Shown: positions 1 to 12,010 of the stretch, piece after piece
Position numbering within the stretch: position 1 is the stretch's first letter
How the letters are laid out: each line of letters opens with the position of its first letter
Assembly (NCBI GenBank): GCA_943737045.1
Contig: CALSFV010000210.1
Location: 186,001 to 250,000 of the forward strand
Direction: 5' to 3'
DNA length: 64,000 nt
Origin: Parapristionchus giblindavisi
Lineage: Eukaryota > Nematoda > Chromadorea > Rhabditida > Diplogasteridae
Translations under genes and position numbers: made by a program
Notes under the pieces: generated by a model
Databases searched by the model: none
What the model saw: only the letters and a program-made list of their open reading frames with translations
Told to the model about the DNA's origin: nothing

Positions 1-126
1 AGCCAAAACGACCGCTCAACATAGAAACTCTCTCTAATGCAATCGTCTTTCGCTTGTCTGGCTATGGAAACAAAATGGCTTGAACCAGAACACTGTGGTA
101 TTGTATAATATAAAGAGTTATCTAAC

Positions 127-3100
127 CTCATCCTGTATTGAAGATTGAAAACTCGATAAATTCACTCTCTTCACATATCTCTCAATACATCTCCCCAAGT
201 AATGGCTGTTGATATAACGCATTCGATTGCAACTGAAAAAAAAAGATTTCTTTTTTTATTATCTTCAATACAATTAAAGATGGACTCCACCGAACATTTT
301 CATGAGAGCATGATAGCAATTATATAATATATTCTAATTATTTATCAGTAATTTTTGACTCGCCTTTCCCTGGACGGGAAAAATTCATTTTAAACGTCAA
401 ATAAGCTAGTAGTCGACTAGTTTATGAGAAAGTACAAGTCGAAGTTTTTTTTCTCCATTAATTTGGCTAGAATAGCTTACCAAGCCACCAAACTAATGTC
501 CCAACTGTCAGCATCGACATAATTTTTTTATAATCCCAAGCATACATGGGAGCCGACATGTAAACTTTGTGCTTTTCGAAAATTTGAGGAATGCCCCTTG
601 TGAAAGATGACGTTTAGGAGAACTTTTGGGAAAAGTGAAGGCCCATGTAAAATTAACCATTTTTCGTTCGGATGCCACATGTAGAATCGGGCTCCATGAA
701 TGGTCCCAAAACAACGGAGATATTATAAAGACAGGTTGATAAATATGTTATTCTAGTTACAGTACACTTTTATTATTTTCGCTGAAAATGTGCATAGGTT
801 GCTAGAGCCATTCTGAAAGACGAAACTATTGTATTAACAATAAGTTAAATTTCTTAATTAAGTTATCCGCGTTATATTAATAATAATTGTAATTTACCTT
901 AGTAAAGTCTTCCATAAAATAGTTGCCCACATTTGCACGTGTTCGTCATTCGCGTATCTCAAATTCGCATACTCGAAGATTCTGGCGCATCTATTTAATT
1001 CCTCCACAGAGAATTTGGCTTCACGTAGCTACAAATATAAAATACGATTTATTGAACCTTGTATGAATATTATATATAGGACCAAACTGTAGACCGTAGT
1101 TGAATTCAGGTATAACATTTTTCCTGTTCTCTTTAAAACAAGGAAAGGGCATAACATTTTAGCCAATTTTTTGAGAGATTACATCGCGCAATATCCGAAT
1201 GAAGAGATTTCATACATATCTTTTTTTAAATTTTGTAACATTAATTGTTGTAGAGCGTACATTCCCCACGATTTATGCCAACTAATCTTCTCACTCTCAA
1301 TTCATTTAAAGATGGAGACCCTCGAGTTTTTTCGTAATAAGACTCATAGGTCGAAAAGTATGTTATAAAGTACCCAGCCTGACCGCATTTTGAGCCAAAA
1401 TTTTCCAAAAATCGAAAAACCTGACCGCATTTTGAGCCAAATTTTCACAAAAATCGAAAAACCTGACCGCATTTTGAACCATATTTGCCAAAAATTGAAA
1501 AACCTGACCGCATTTTGGAATCCGATAACCTAGCTATTCGACCTATGATAAGACTGTTTGTTTACGTAATCGAGAATGATAGAGATTCATCGCACGAATC
1601 GAAAGAGATATCTGATATTGATTGCCTATATGTATGGTGCAGGGGTGTGCATTTCTCGTTTCTCGATTTCTCGAATTTCTCGATTTCTCGACTTTTTTCG
1701 AGAAATTTCTCGATTTTTATTCGAGAAATTCGAGAAAAAGTTAAAATTTAAAATAGATTTAATCTTCTATCTACAGTGAAATATGTGCTTCTTAAATCCC
1801 TTTTAAGATTCAAATTGCTCTTACTACGACATGGCATTGTCTTATTGATTGCTAATAGCCAAATAGAACTTCCATTCTCTTATTTTTCTTACTGTTAATA
1901 CATCCCCTTGGTGGGTCGCCACATCTAAAATATTCCGGTTTCATGTATTCACTATTATTCGTTTTTGTTTTGAACAATGTTATCACCTGTAAATGTTGCT
2001 ATTGTTGGAAAAGAGAGAAAAAGTTATGAAAACGCATTTTATTATATTTTTTATAATTTTTCTCAATTTTTCTCGAATTTCTCGAAAAAATAAGTCGAGA
2101 AATCTTATTCGAGAAATTTTTCTCGAAAATGTTTTCTCGCACACCCCTGGTATGGTGTGCCCATCCGATTTGCATATTTTGCTCTCTCATTTTTGCATTA
2201 CCCTTTACGCCAATTACCATGTAATATAAACAATAGCCATCATGCTTATCGTGGCGGGAGTCAGTCATGACAACTCAATGGCCTCCTTCTTTAACAAGCA
2301 TACGAAGAGTAAGTTCGCACACAAACGATACAAAGGGTCATATTTCAGAAGAGCACAAAAGGACTCTGATGTTCATGGTATGCCACCCACTATGTAAGTG
2401 CTATAATAAAGTATAAAATGTTACCTGCAGGTGCGCCCTAAAGTGCTTGAACATCGTATTAGGCATTCCAAACTTGTATTTGTTCTGATACAATGATACA
2501 AGATTGAAACAACCCGACGGATTCGTGTCACTGGCGACTTTCACACCTGCTCTCATATTAAACACATCTTCCGAATTATAAGCCGCACCTAAAAATCACA
2601 GCAATATATGCGAATAATCTTAGTTGAAAATATGTAGCCTATGTAGTGAAAATGCTATCTCATTTTCGAGTTTCTGGGGTAGTTATTTCATTAACAAAAA
2701 GCGAAAATTAGCCTTCTTTCTCATTCGGAAGTGCGCCTGAAGGAAATGCATACAAATTTGATTGAACTTACCAAGAAGGGAGATCATTCGAAGGTGTTTG
2801 AACACTCGAGCGATTTTTAAAATATCACAATGAAATGTGCACCCCGATAGATCGATGAATTCGAGTTGAGGCCAGAATGGCTCACCCGAATCGATTAGGT
2901 GAAGATGAGATACGAATACCATGCCCATTGTGATCTTGCTGAAAAGTACGAGAATCAGTGACTAAATACTTGTAAAGTATTATTCCATTGTAGAATAGAT
3001 TCCCTGGGGAAAATCAGGATTTCACCATAGATCACGGGTTCAAAAAGTATAACCGAAGTCTGCCATTTACAAAAATAGCGCAAGTTGAATATGATGTCGA

Positions 3101-5142
3101 AATAGTTTATTCTGGATCAAAGCGATACATATTCAGTGACAATAAAAAAGAATACTCTCACTCTGCTTGAAAAGGATCGCGTTCCTGCCTTCCACTCAAG
3201 TCGATCGATTTCAGTTTGGTGAGTGAATTGAAAGTCTCCATGGTTTGATCGATTAGAAAAGTGGTTAGACCACCTAATGACAGCATCTCCAGATTGGGCA
3301 AACACTTCAGTGGTGATATATCAGAAACATTCTCGCAACCAGTAATATCCAAGTGCCGTAGACCGGGGACTTTCTGAAATATTATTATAAATTAAACATT
3401 AAGATAAACCCGGAATATCATGGTTTCAGAGTATCCTTGAAATGGAGCCGATCCGTGATCGAATGGTTCCCCCGTCGCACATTGCGAGCAAAGTTATCTG
3501 GCTAATCGTTACCTCTATACACTACTCTGGCAAACGATTACCCCAAATGTTGAATTCAGGGAAAGGAATTCAACGGCTGAATTCAACATTTGGGGTAATC
3601 GCTTGCCAGGATAGTGTATAGGGGTAACGATTTGCCAGATAACTTTGCTCTCAGTGCAGCAGAAGAAAAGAGAGACCCCCACAAGATGGAGCGACCTCAT
3701 TCGGAAGACAGTTAGATGTAACTTCCTAAGCGGGTCTCGAGATGGTTTTAAACACTTTCAAGGCGTTAAAACTAGTTCTTTCACGACAAACTATTTTAGT
3801 CATTTATGAAGTATGCTACTGAAATAAATATCACATGATCTTTTTGATCACATTAAGCAGAAAATTAACGAAAATGCTGCGAAAATTCAAGGTAGCGAGC
3901 CCATATTTCAAATCATCACTTATCATCAATAAAAAACTATTTGCGATCTATAAACGTTGATATTAAACACCAAAAACCGATTGTATAGCATTTCACGAAT
4001 TATCGTGTGTTTTCCAAGTTCTGAACACTGTATTAGCTATAAATTTGCTCAAATTAAGGAAAAAATATTTTTGTGTTTTTGCACCGCCTTTTCATCAACT
4101 CCTTGGCGAAGTGTTAAGAGTGCGGACTAGTAATCACGTGGAAAAAATAGATTTCAAATGAGATTTCAGAAAAATTAACCTGCGAAATGTAAGTGAGTAC
4201 ATCGTTGTCCACTACGGGTGAATCCATTAGAGTTAGTGAATCCAAATTTACGAAATTCTCGAGCTGCAAAATCAGACAAATCTCAGTGAGATTGCTTAAT
4301 TCACCGTTTCAAGCAGAAAATAATGTAATAAGTGAAAGTGGTACCTTCATGTCAAGTCCATTTTCCAGCATGACACCTTTAAGTTGTAGATTGGTGAGAG
4401 TCATCGGCAGTGACTCTGACTCGTTGATAACATCTATTATATCTTGTTTTATACCTCCAAATAAGAATTTTAGATTAGTTATTTATCAACATTAATGTCA
4501 ACCTTTTGAATCATAAGACAGACTCAGTTTCTCCAGTGGATGAAGTAAAAAATCGGCGAACTGTTTGCAATTGAAATCCGATAATCGAATGTCTGTCTGA
4601 AAGTGGAAAATCATCATTCGAATTGAGATGCGCGGGCTTGGACACAAAATCACATTACGTACTCTCTTTGTTTCCGCTGTCTGTCCAACCATAACAGCCC
4701 TCGAAACCGAAAGAGAATAATCGGGAGAAAAACGAGGTGAATTATAAAGATCAAATGTAGTCACGCAATATGAAACGCGCGTGATATAAAAGCGGCAACG
4801 TATTTAGCCCCAAAAATGGAATTATATCGTGGAGAAAAAAGAAATGATCAGGCGGTAAAGGAATATTCATCGAGTCTTTCCAATTTTCGGGAAAAAAATA
4901 AGAGAAAGGAAGCAAAATATGGTTACCTCTGTAATGTAAAATCGTCGACAGTCGAGCTGTTCCAAGGTGCTACATTTGACCTTTCCTTGTACGTCCATGT
5001 GTTTGACAATTGCATTCGATACGTTAGCTGGCAATCTTGTATTGAATGGAGGGCATTGTTGATTGTGAAGAAGATGGGCAAGACGAGAGGTGGTTATATT
5101 GAATAGGCTTATGCGAGTCGCCTCCGAAAATATATCATCCAT
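127..5142 (-). CDS. ZYG-11/ZER-1-like protein, copy A, 3' part outside the window
   Basis: Likely substrate-recognition subunit of a CUL-2 RING ubiquitin ligase, inferred from family. Exons on the minus strand by splice phase: 5142-4927, 4596-4503, 4454-4345, 4263-4180, 3373-3162, 2938-2772, 2588-2425, 1028-898, 232-127; later exons lie beyond base 1. All nine are open and in phase, covering the leucine-rich repeats (for example LEFIDLSGCTF in exon 6) and the start of the armadillo-like part. The ATG follows TTTGCAG directly. Against the other copies, exon 9 lacks six bases (in frame) and the exon 8 acceptor is TTTGTAG instead of TTTGCAG. Intron 7 carries two hAT-like MITEs seen in no other copy. 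Whether A is functional cannot be judged without its 3' half. Confidence 0.75.
1345..1547. mobile_element. hAT-like MITE, CATAGGTCGAA family, intron 7 of copy A
   Basis: Ends CATAGGTCGAA / TTCGACCTATG, flanked by an 8-base duplication ATAAGACT (1337-1344 and 1548-1555). Copies B, C and D lack it. The interior is a tandem array of about 40-base units containing CCTGACCGCATTTTGAGCCA. Confidence 0.85.
1640..2149. mobile_element. hAT-like MITE, CAGGGGTGTGC family, intron 7 of copy A
   Basis: 510 bases with ends CAGGGGTGTGC / GCACACCCCTG and an 8-base duplication GTATGGTG (1632-1639, 2150-2157). Copy B shows the empty site. Subterminal regions are packed with TTTCTCGA motifs. Confidence 0.88.
3486..3650. 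repeat. hairpin MITE in intron 4, copy A
   Basis: GAGCAAAGTTATCTGGCAAA type ends, nearly perfect arms. The same element stands at the same place in all four genes, so it is the oldest dated insertion here. Confidence 0.75.
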
Positions 5143-5830
5143 CTGCAAATATACTTATTTTCGTCACAATACACGGTTTGACATACGGAGAATTTAATCT
5201 TTTCATGTAGAATTATACATAATGGTCAGACGAGATACATTATATCTTAGTGAATCATATGGAAAGATAGAATATTTGAGATTTATTTAAGAGGAATAAA
5301 GTATTAAGTTGAAGGATGATGACTCAAAAATATGATAAAATGAAGTAAGATACAGTTAACTTTGAGCAAAGTTGAATAATTTATAACCAATCCATATTAA
5401 AATGTTTTTAAGGAAGTTTTTTTTAAATCGCATTCGATTGTTTTTATGTTTCAACTATGCTGATTCTAATACCAAAAGCCGTATCACTCTATCTTTAACG
5501 GGGACACCCGACCTATGCAGCAACGTTTCCAAAAAGTTGAAGAAGTAGCCAAAATCAATCACAGAATTGGCTTTTAAAGCTGAATATGTACAACAAGCCA
5601 CGCGCGATCTCTTGTTATGATGCACTTTCTCTCTTCACACTCACTGTCTCTATGCTTAGAGGGAGAGGGTGAGGTCAGCTAATAGTGAAGAGAAGAGCAC
5701 AGGCGAGAGAGTCCTGTAGATTCAATGTAATGAGGGTCACAGGAGCTTGGTCAGAAGAGAGCTCTTCTCTGGTGTTCAGAGATGGGTTGATGGATCTAAT
5801 GTACCAAGCTTCAGTAATTTTTCCACTATT
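5143..5830. other. 5' flank of copy A
   Basis: Equivalent to the central palindrome arm and to the region before copy D. It should hold the promoter of copy A. An 18-base in-frame loss near 5,510 distinguishes it from the other arms. No further feature seen. Confidence 0.5.
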
Positions 5831-6110
5831 TGTTGTTGTCTAGTAATTATGAGACACGGTGTAGTTTGGCGACGTTTACTAACAATTTTATTTCGATGCC
5901 AATTGATTCAGGAGTGGGCGCAATCGAGTCCTTGGCTATTTCTAAGAAACTATTATCAAGGATCAAAGATCATCGAGCGATGGAATTGGGAATTTTCGAA
6001 AAAAATGTTTAAAAAAATTAATTCTCACTATTTCCCCCTAAGCGAACTACAATTTTTATTTGCTTAATAGCTTCTTCATTTCATAGCACATCTTCAGTTT
6101 AAATAAGTTA
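5830..6110. repeat. half of the large foldback family
   Basis: Diverged single arm resembling 25,850-26,080, including AAGAAACTATT and ACACATCTTCAGTTT. The mirror position near copy D (48,130-48,590) carries the same half, so it predates the inverted duplication. Confidence 0.55.
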
Positions 6111-6344
6111 ACTGTTCAGATTGATGTGTGATCTTTGATCTTTGTAATGTTTTCAAGACCTGTTAGTTTTTATATGAGGATTAGTTGTTAAAAGAAGCCT
6201 CCCTCTGGTATCGTTAATTCTCCCCATCAAATTGTATTAGTTGTACAACGTTATTGATTGAATAAGGATATCAGATGAAGGTGTACTGTAATGTATGGTG
6301 TACTGTAGAATGTTGTGCACACCCTTCTCCTTCTCTTCTACATG

Positions 6345-6511
6345 CTCTGGTATTTAAAAACTTAAAGTCTACTTAAAATACGTCACTGATTTGAAGTTTA
6401 CTTTAAGTAAACTTACTTTAAGTGAGTGACGTAACTTTCTCACTTTAAGTAGACTTACAATCCTACTTAAAGAGGAAGTGTAAGTAGACTTTAAGTTTTG
6501 AAATGCCAGAG
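6345..6511. mobile_element. short MITE with long inverted arms
   Basis: Ends CTCTGGTATTTAAAAACTTA and its imperfect reverse, with TAAGTAGACTT-type motifs repeated through the element. Target duplication not resolved. Confidence 0.55.
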
Positions 6512-6794
6512 TGCATACTTTACTGTCTTCCTCAATGATCTTAAATAATAATAAAGTGATTGAGAGATTGATTCTGATGAGTATAAGATGCTCTATGCTC
6601 TATAAGATGCTCTATAAGATGCGAAACCTGCTCTAGTTTTTGAATAGGTTTTTTTTTATATTAGAGATGTTGAACTAGTTTACAACTGATCATCGCTGTA
6701 GTTATCACTCATGATTATGGAGAGACTGAAACGCAATTGTATCTGGTTGGTTTGTTGATATTTTTATCCATTCTCGATAATCGGCAAAAATAAT

Positions 6795-6867
6795 AGCCTC
6801 GTAGGGGGCTCGAACCCCTGACATTCAGATTAAAAGTCTGACGCTCTACCAACTGAGCTAACGAGGC
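6795..6867 (-). tRNA. tRNA-Lys (anticodon TTT), copy 1
   Basis: A 73-base cloverleaf: acceptor stem GCCTCGT pairing with ACGAGGC, anticodon stem TCAGA/TCTGA, loop CTTTTAA with anticodon TTT at 6834-6832, T arm with GGTTCGAGCCC. Internal promoters are intact (A box TAGCTCAGTTGG, B box GGTTCGAGCCC) and a run of five T follows within ten bases, as expected for RNA polymerase III. There is no intron. It is identical over its length to the plus-strand copy at 47792. The acceptor stem and discriminator T are not those of the common animal tRNA-Lys, so its charging identity is less certain than the anticodon suggests. Confidence 0.9.
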
Positions 6868-7217
6868 TCTGAGAAGAAAGCCAGAAGTGCTAATGTTTTG
6901 CGCGAACAATTGATAATTGTGTGTGATGTGAACACGAACGCATTGATATAAAGTGTATATCTCAAAATATTGGAACATTGCAACTTGATTGGACATAGAT
7001 TGAGAGAGAGTTTTGTGTGAGGCGGGGACCAAAGCTTTGTTGTCAATCATTAAATCATTGAACAACATGAATGAATCGACACTTATTTTGTTGGGATGTA
7101 TTATTTCTCTCGAACTGTTCAAAGAAAGAAAAAAAGAGAAAAAACTTGTCTGTGAAAAAAATTTTCTTATCGTAAACATTATTTCATTTTCCGCTTTTTC
7201 TAATGCCCCCAAAGTTC

Positions 7218-7610
7218 GTTGAATGCCGAAAACGATCCAGCTGAATTCTGAAATGAATTTTTTTACTATTATATTTTAAAAATGATAAAAATGACAATCA
7301 TAACAATAATAATTTTTAAACATTAAAATTTATACTTAAAATGTAGTTAAAATGTAGTAGCATTTATGCGTATGTGTGGGGGCACTTGGTCGGATGAGAA
7401 CTATTTGCATACCTTATCTATTCTTTATTTTTGATACAGTTTTTGTTCGTATATTTGGCACAAACGAGACGCGAAGTATCATTCTCGCAATCAGTAAATT
7501 CATGCCAATACCCAGCAGGCTTTATATCTTGAATGAAGATGAATAATTCGTAGATCCCAACAGGACAAACGGTTAAGCATGCTGACATCGATATCTTCAA
7601 GCAATGTATT
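7218..7610 (-). pseudogene. 7TM chemoreceptor-like exon remnants, splice donor lost
   Basis: Minus-strand relative of the exons at 15.3-15.7 kb. The upstream exon ends at 7516 and still encodes ACLTVCPVGIYELFIFIQDI, but its donor reads CTGGGT instead of GTGAGT, so it cannot splice normally. The downstream exon starts at 7247 after TTTCAG, and homology stops at 7218, where unrelated DNA begins. Both defects make this a dead fragment. Confidence 0.5.
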
Positions 7611-7749
7611 TGAATGCAGTTACAATTTTTGCCAATTTTTTAATAAAAATTCTATATTTGTCTTCAAGATGAGCGGCCTCTTTCTAGAGTATGCGAGAAC
7701 AATAATTATTGGTATTACGAAAACAATTATTTTTTGCCTACAAATTTTT

Positions 7750-8540
7750 CATAAGACTGGTTTGAAATTTGAAAAAAAACATTTTGAAACCCCCTTTTGG
7801 TACTGAAGAGTCCGGATCTGTAAGACTCGACCATGTTCCGGACATCGCGCCAAGAATTTTGATTCAGGCCAGTCCACTTTATGGGTGTAGGGTACCTTGG
7901 TCCCTGATTACAAAATGGTATCCAAAGTGGCCCTAGCAGTGGAAAGCGGCGCGCCAGGTGTGCGCCAAATTTGAAAACTCGATTTTCGTATTTTTTCAAC
8001 CGAACAAGCTAGAGACCAAATTTCTTCGGCATTGTGTTAGGCATGCCGAAAGTTCGCAGAAACACTATTCAGATTAATTTTAAGCAAATCCTAGACTAAT
8101 TTTTTGGCTGGATTTTTAAGTTTTTTTCGATTTCTCGGCATCTCAATGTCAATTCCGCAAAAGTTGTCTAGCATATTCATGGAGCCCAACTACTAGTGCA
8201 TGTAACCCTGCTAGGCGGAAATCGATCTTGGATTGCGCGTGTCGGAAAAAATCGGTCTGAATGTTTTCAACTTGACTCAGAATCGTTATTTCATAATTTT
8301 TTGCTGTATTTTCCAAACGATTAGTGCGGAATTGTGGTCTACTCAAGGTTTCGAGGTGAGACGAGTAAAATGCCGCAAGAAGCCCATCACTTGGATCAAA
8401 TGGTCCGGTCCGAAAATTTCAAAATTTCTCAAGTTTGAAATGTTTTCATTTATGTGGCCTATTGTGAAGTACTAATGATGTGAATAATATTCAGCCAGTG
8501 CTCAATGGCTGATCTCTCCTTTCAACCATTTTCCGAAAAG
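7750..8540. repeat. dispersed repeat, minus-strand relative of 12.9-13.6 kb
   Basis: Sits upstream, on the minus strand, of the dead chemoreceptor exons at 7.2-7.6 kb, just as its relative sits upstream of those at 15.3 kb. The whole block was therefore duplicated in inverted orientation before the foldback element at 13649 entered one copy. Confidence 0.55.
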
Positions 8541-8620
8541 TTTGATAACCTCCGATATTTATCTATCAATATAAATATAAACTTACCATAAATTATTAAA
8601 ACAAATCTCGTATATACCAT

Positions 8621-9372
8621 ATATGAGACGAATCGCGAGAAAATCGACCGTTTCGGAGGGTCCGCGGACATAGAAATTTCGACCCCCTGAAAAATTCAGA
8701 TTAAGTACTTTGAACGATGCTCTATCGAACTGCGCTTTCCGAATTTGCATATCTGTTCTCATTTTCGAGTAGTGGTAGGTCAAAGTTGGCAGGTACGGTA
8801 TTTTTGGCTCGAATGTGCGTCAGAAAAATGATCAGAACTCCGTTCAAAATAATGATAGACACTTTTCCAAAAAAAGCATCGAAAGAGGAGATCTTGCGCA
8901 ACATTTCCCAGTTGGTGTCGTCATTTTTCGACCATGCTCCGGTGCTGGGCGGTCGGTTTTATGAAAAAGTGACTTAACTTTCCTAATCGGAAAAAGTGCA
9001 CTTTTCTTCTATGCGCGTTTTGTTGCACCCATATGTGTCTAAAAATGACCCAAGTTTCAGAGGATTTCCGAATTGGAAAAAAAAAGGCGTTGATTTTAGT
9101 GACGCGACCTCGGACCTGTCAAAGGAAAGAACGGCTTATTCCTTTATCAAGAAACAGCAAAGGAGCTTAAATGACTCAAAAACATCCGAAAAAGCATTAC
9201 GAGCTCAAAATACCCATATACGACAGTTATTTGAAACAGAAAATCACCGAGTTCCGAAAAATTTGAAAAAACCCATATTTTGCTTTTCCACGTGGAAAAA
9301 ACGTCTCAGTAATGTTAATTAATCTTTATAATATTTCTTATAATGTTTTTGAACATTTATGTTTTTGGAAGT
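8621..9372. repeat. long direct repeat, copy 1
   Basis: About 750 bases almost identical to 9923-10664. It contains two short open frames (from 8717 and 8996) present in both copies. They match no family I recognise, and the second is rich in charged residues. Likely part of an unknown mobile element duplicated in tandem. Confidence 0.6.
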
Positions 9373-9375
9373 CAC

Positions 9376-9441
9376 GAAAAAAAAAATTTTCGGCCAGAAT
9401 CCCAAAATTTTAGGGGTGTCATATCATTATGTCCCGCACTG
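9376..9441. mobile_element. isolated Tc1-like terminus
   Basis: Matches the outer 65 bases of the element end at 11722 (GGCCAGAATCCCAAAATTTT followed by the GGGTGTC motif) and stops at CACTG followed by TA. No left partner is found. Confidence 0.5.
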
Positions 9442-9599
9442 TATCAAACTCCACATGTCGTTTTCCTGTACTTGCAAAATGCAAATAGAAATCCAAAAGA
9501 CAAAAAAGTAGTTAGATAAATGAAAGTTTTGAACTCACCAATGCATATTCACACCTACGTTGTTATTGTGATAAGTACTGGCGCAGTTGTAGATTCTAC

Positions 9600-9601
<2 letters not shown>

Positions 9602-9679
<78 letters not shown>
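9602..9679. repeat. TA dinucleotide array
   Basis: About 39 TA units between the two 750-base direct repeats. Confidence 0.95.
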
Positions 9680-9680
<1 letters not shown>

Positions 9681-9922
9681 GTTGACATGAGTTGTTACTG
9701 TATTTCATTAATCAATAGTTGTCCCCTTCCCAATCGTCCGTTACATCCTTTCCACTCTTCATCGATTATTTGTACTCGCACTCTGCCTTTACACAACTAC
9801 TTTCCATTGTTGACCATTTTATATTCCTTATGCCCTCGTCCCCTATATTCAAATGCCTCTAGTTACCTTATGATACGGTACTCTTTCCCGAGTCCTATCG
9901 TAGGCGTTAAGAGTATCTATAC

Positions 9923-10664
9923 ATATGAGACGAATCGCCAGAGGTTCGACCACCCCCCGGACATAGAAATTTCGACCCCCTGAAAAATTCAGATTAAGTA
10001 CTTTGAACGATGCTCTATCGAACTGCGCTTTCCGAATTTGCATATCTGTTCTCATTTTCGAGTAGTGGTAGGTCAAAGTTGGCAGGTACGGTATTTTTGG
10101 CTCGAATGTGCGTCAGAAAAATGATCATAACTCCGTTCAAAATAATGATAGACACTTTTACAAAAAAAGCATCGAAAGAGGAGATCTTGCGCAACATTTC
10201 CCAGTTGGTGACGTCATTTTTCGACCATGCTCCGGTGCTGGGCGGTCGGTTTTATGAAAAAGTGACTTAACTTTCCTAATCGGAAAAAGTGCACTTTTCT
10301 TCTATGCGCGTTTTGTTGCACCCATATGTGTCTAAAAATGACCCAAGTTTCAGAGGATTTCCGAATTGGAAAAAAAAGGCGTTGATTTTAGTGACGCGAC
10401 CTCGGACCTGTCAAAGGAAAGAACGGCTTATTCCTTTATCAAGAAACAGCAAAGGAGCTTAAATGACTCAAAAACATCCGAAAAAGCATTACGAGCTCAA
10501 AATACCCATATACGACAGTTATTTGAAACACAAAATCACCGAGTTCCGAAAAATTTGAAAAAACCCATATTTTGCTTTTCCACGTGGAAAAAACGTCTCA
10601 GTAATGTTAATTAATCTTTATAATATTTCTTATAATGTTTTTGAACATTTATGTTTTTGGAAGT
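9923..10664. repeat. long direct repeat, copy 2
   Basis: Second copy of 8621-9372. The first 60 bases differ and the poly-A stretch inside is two bases shorter. The two are separated by a TA array and about 240 bases of unrelated sequence. Confidence 0.6.
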
Positions 10665-10800
10665 GAAGGCCTACCTGCTCTTAGAGCCGAGATATCCGCC
10701 ATCGAGATTACACGCGCGCGCCCCAACTCCGCGCGATGTGTTGCCATAAAATGAACGTTTTTTCTCAGAATGACTCAAAACAACTTGTTTCATCATTCTT

Positions 10801-11017
10801 ATCACGAAAAAATACCTTGGAACAAGTTTTCTGTGTCTGTAAAAATCAGCAAAAGATTTGGATCGAACCGGGGTTCGAACCCGCTCGGTGTTTTTAGAGC
10901 GGTACCTCTTTAGCTCTTTACCTTTACCACCGAGCGGGTTCGAACCCCGGTTCGATCCAAATCTTTTGCAGATTTTTACAGACACAGAAAACTTGTTCCA
11001 AGGTATTTTTTCGTGAT
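10801..11017. repeat. hairpin with tRNA-like T-arm sequences
   Basis: Arms of about 88 bases fold around a loop near 10890-10930. Each arm contains GGGTTCGAACCCCGG, a B-box-like motif, next to CGAGCGG. This looks like two tRNA 3' halves facing each other. No full cloverleaf could be assigned. Confidence 0.6.
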
Positions 11018-11059
11018 AAGACATTCTTAAAATTCGACAAGCCGCCCATCTCCTTCCGC

Positions 11060-11456
11060 TCCAGCAGGATGGACCATGGGGAGTATCGGGTGATGCACCA
11101 GACTACCCTCGTCCTGTTCATGAGGAAGAGTCGTGCCAGCCATCTGATCTCCCAGAAACACGGAGAATCTTTCGCCACCAACTCCCCTCAAAACCATTGT
11201 TCAAAGTCAAGAACATCCCAGTTCTTCCGTGCCCTACGGGCAACCTCGATGCAAACCCCATGTAGAACATGTGGGGCATCCTGGTCAGTTGTGTGTACAA
11301 GAACAACAAGCAGTATGCATCCGTTGCCGAGTTGAAGGATGCCATAAAAAGGAGTGGGACGGCATCGAGCCTCAAGTGATTTCTGCCCTCTATGGAATCA
11401 TACCTATTCGGATCTTCGGTCCAATCTCGAGGAAGGGCCATAACATTGGTTACTAA
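11060..11456 (+). pseudogene. Tc1-like transposase C-terminal fragment, frameshifted
   Basis: Pieces in more than one frame encode KVKNIPVLPCPTGNLDANPM, then NMWGILVSCVYKNNKQYASV and finally RGHNIGY, matching the SPDLNPIEN-WG-LA end and the last residues of Tc1-like transposases. The third catalytic residue region is degenerate. The 5' two-thirds of the gene are missing. Confidence 0.65.
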
Positions 11457-11518
11457 CCTATTGTTGATCCATTGCTGTTATGCAGAAGTTTGAAAAAAAT
11501 ATTAACTCATGAAAAAAA

Positions 11519-11722
11519 TCAGGGTGTCATATCATTATGTCCCGTCAAAATTTCGGAAAATCATTATTTTCTCGTTGACCGAGATATTGAATTTCCTCAT
11601 ACGTGGGCTACCTTAGTTATCCAAGGAGTGGATACAAATGGAATATACCTCTTTTGATTTCCATTCAAAATTCGGCCAGAATCCCAAAATTTTAGGGGTG
11701 TCATATCATTATGTCCCGCACT
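11519..11722. mobile_element. right end of a Tc1-like element with two internal direct repeats
   Basis: The motif GGGTGTCATATCATTATGTC occurs twice in the same direction, near 11521 and at the outer end near 11694, about 175 bases apart, downstream of the transposase fragment. This is the layout of IR/DR-type Tc1 elements. A further copy of the outer end lies at 9376-9441 without a partner. Confidence 0.5.
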
Positions 11723-12010
11723 GCAGGCAATGAGGATAGAATGTATAGATGTAGGGAAGGGAATAAAAGAGGGAGGGGAGGGTAGGGGCAAAGGCTTAAA
11801 CTGTATGCACGCAGTGCGGTCAGTGACAAGTTCACAAGTATTAGACAATGAATAAGAGGCACTTCAGTCGTAGGTTATCACATTATACGAGTATACTAAA
11901 AACATGTGTGAATAACTCCTTTACAATGGCAAAGGGAGTGCAAGCAAGTGATTGAGAGAGTTCAGAACAAAGAGGATGCAGCTCATTCATTCATCATTAT
12001 TATTTTATCT

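Noticed and set aside
1380..1540. Regularly spaced repeats resembling a CRISPR array
   Set aside because: Units are contiguous with no unique spacers, lie inside an element with terminal repeats and an 8-base duplication, and the genome is eukaryotic.
6715..7212. 165-codon minus-strand open frame
   Set aside because: It runs straight through the tRNA-Lys gene and unrelated flanks; the mirror copy at 47.8 kb does not keep the frame.
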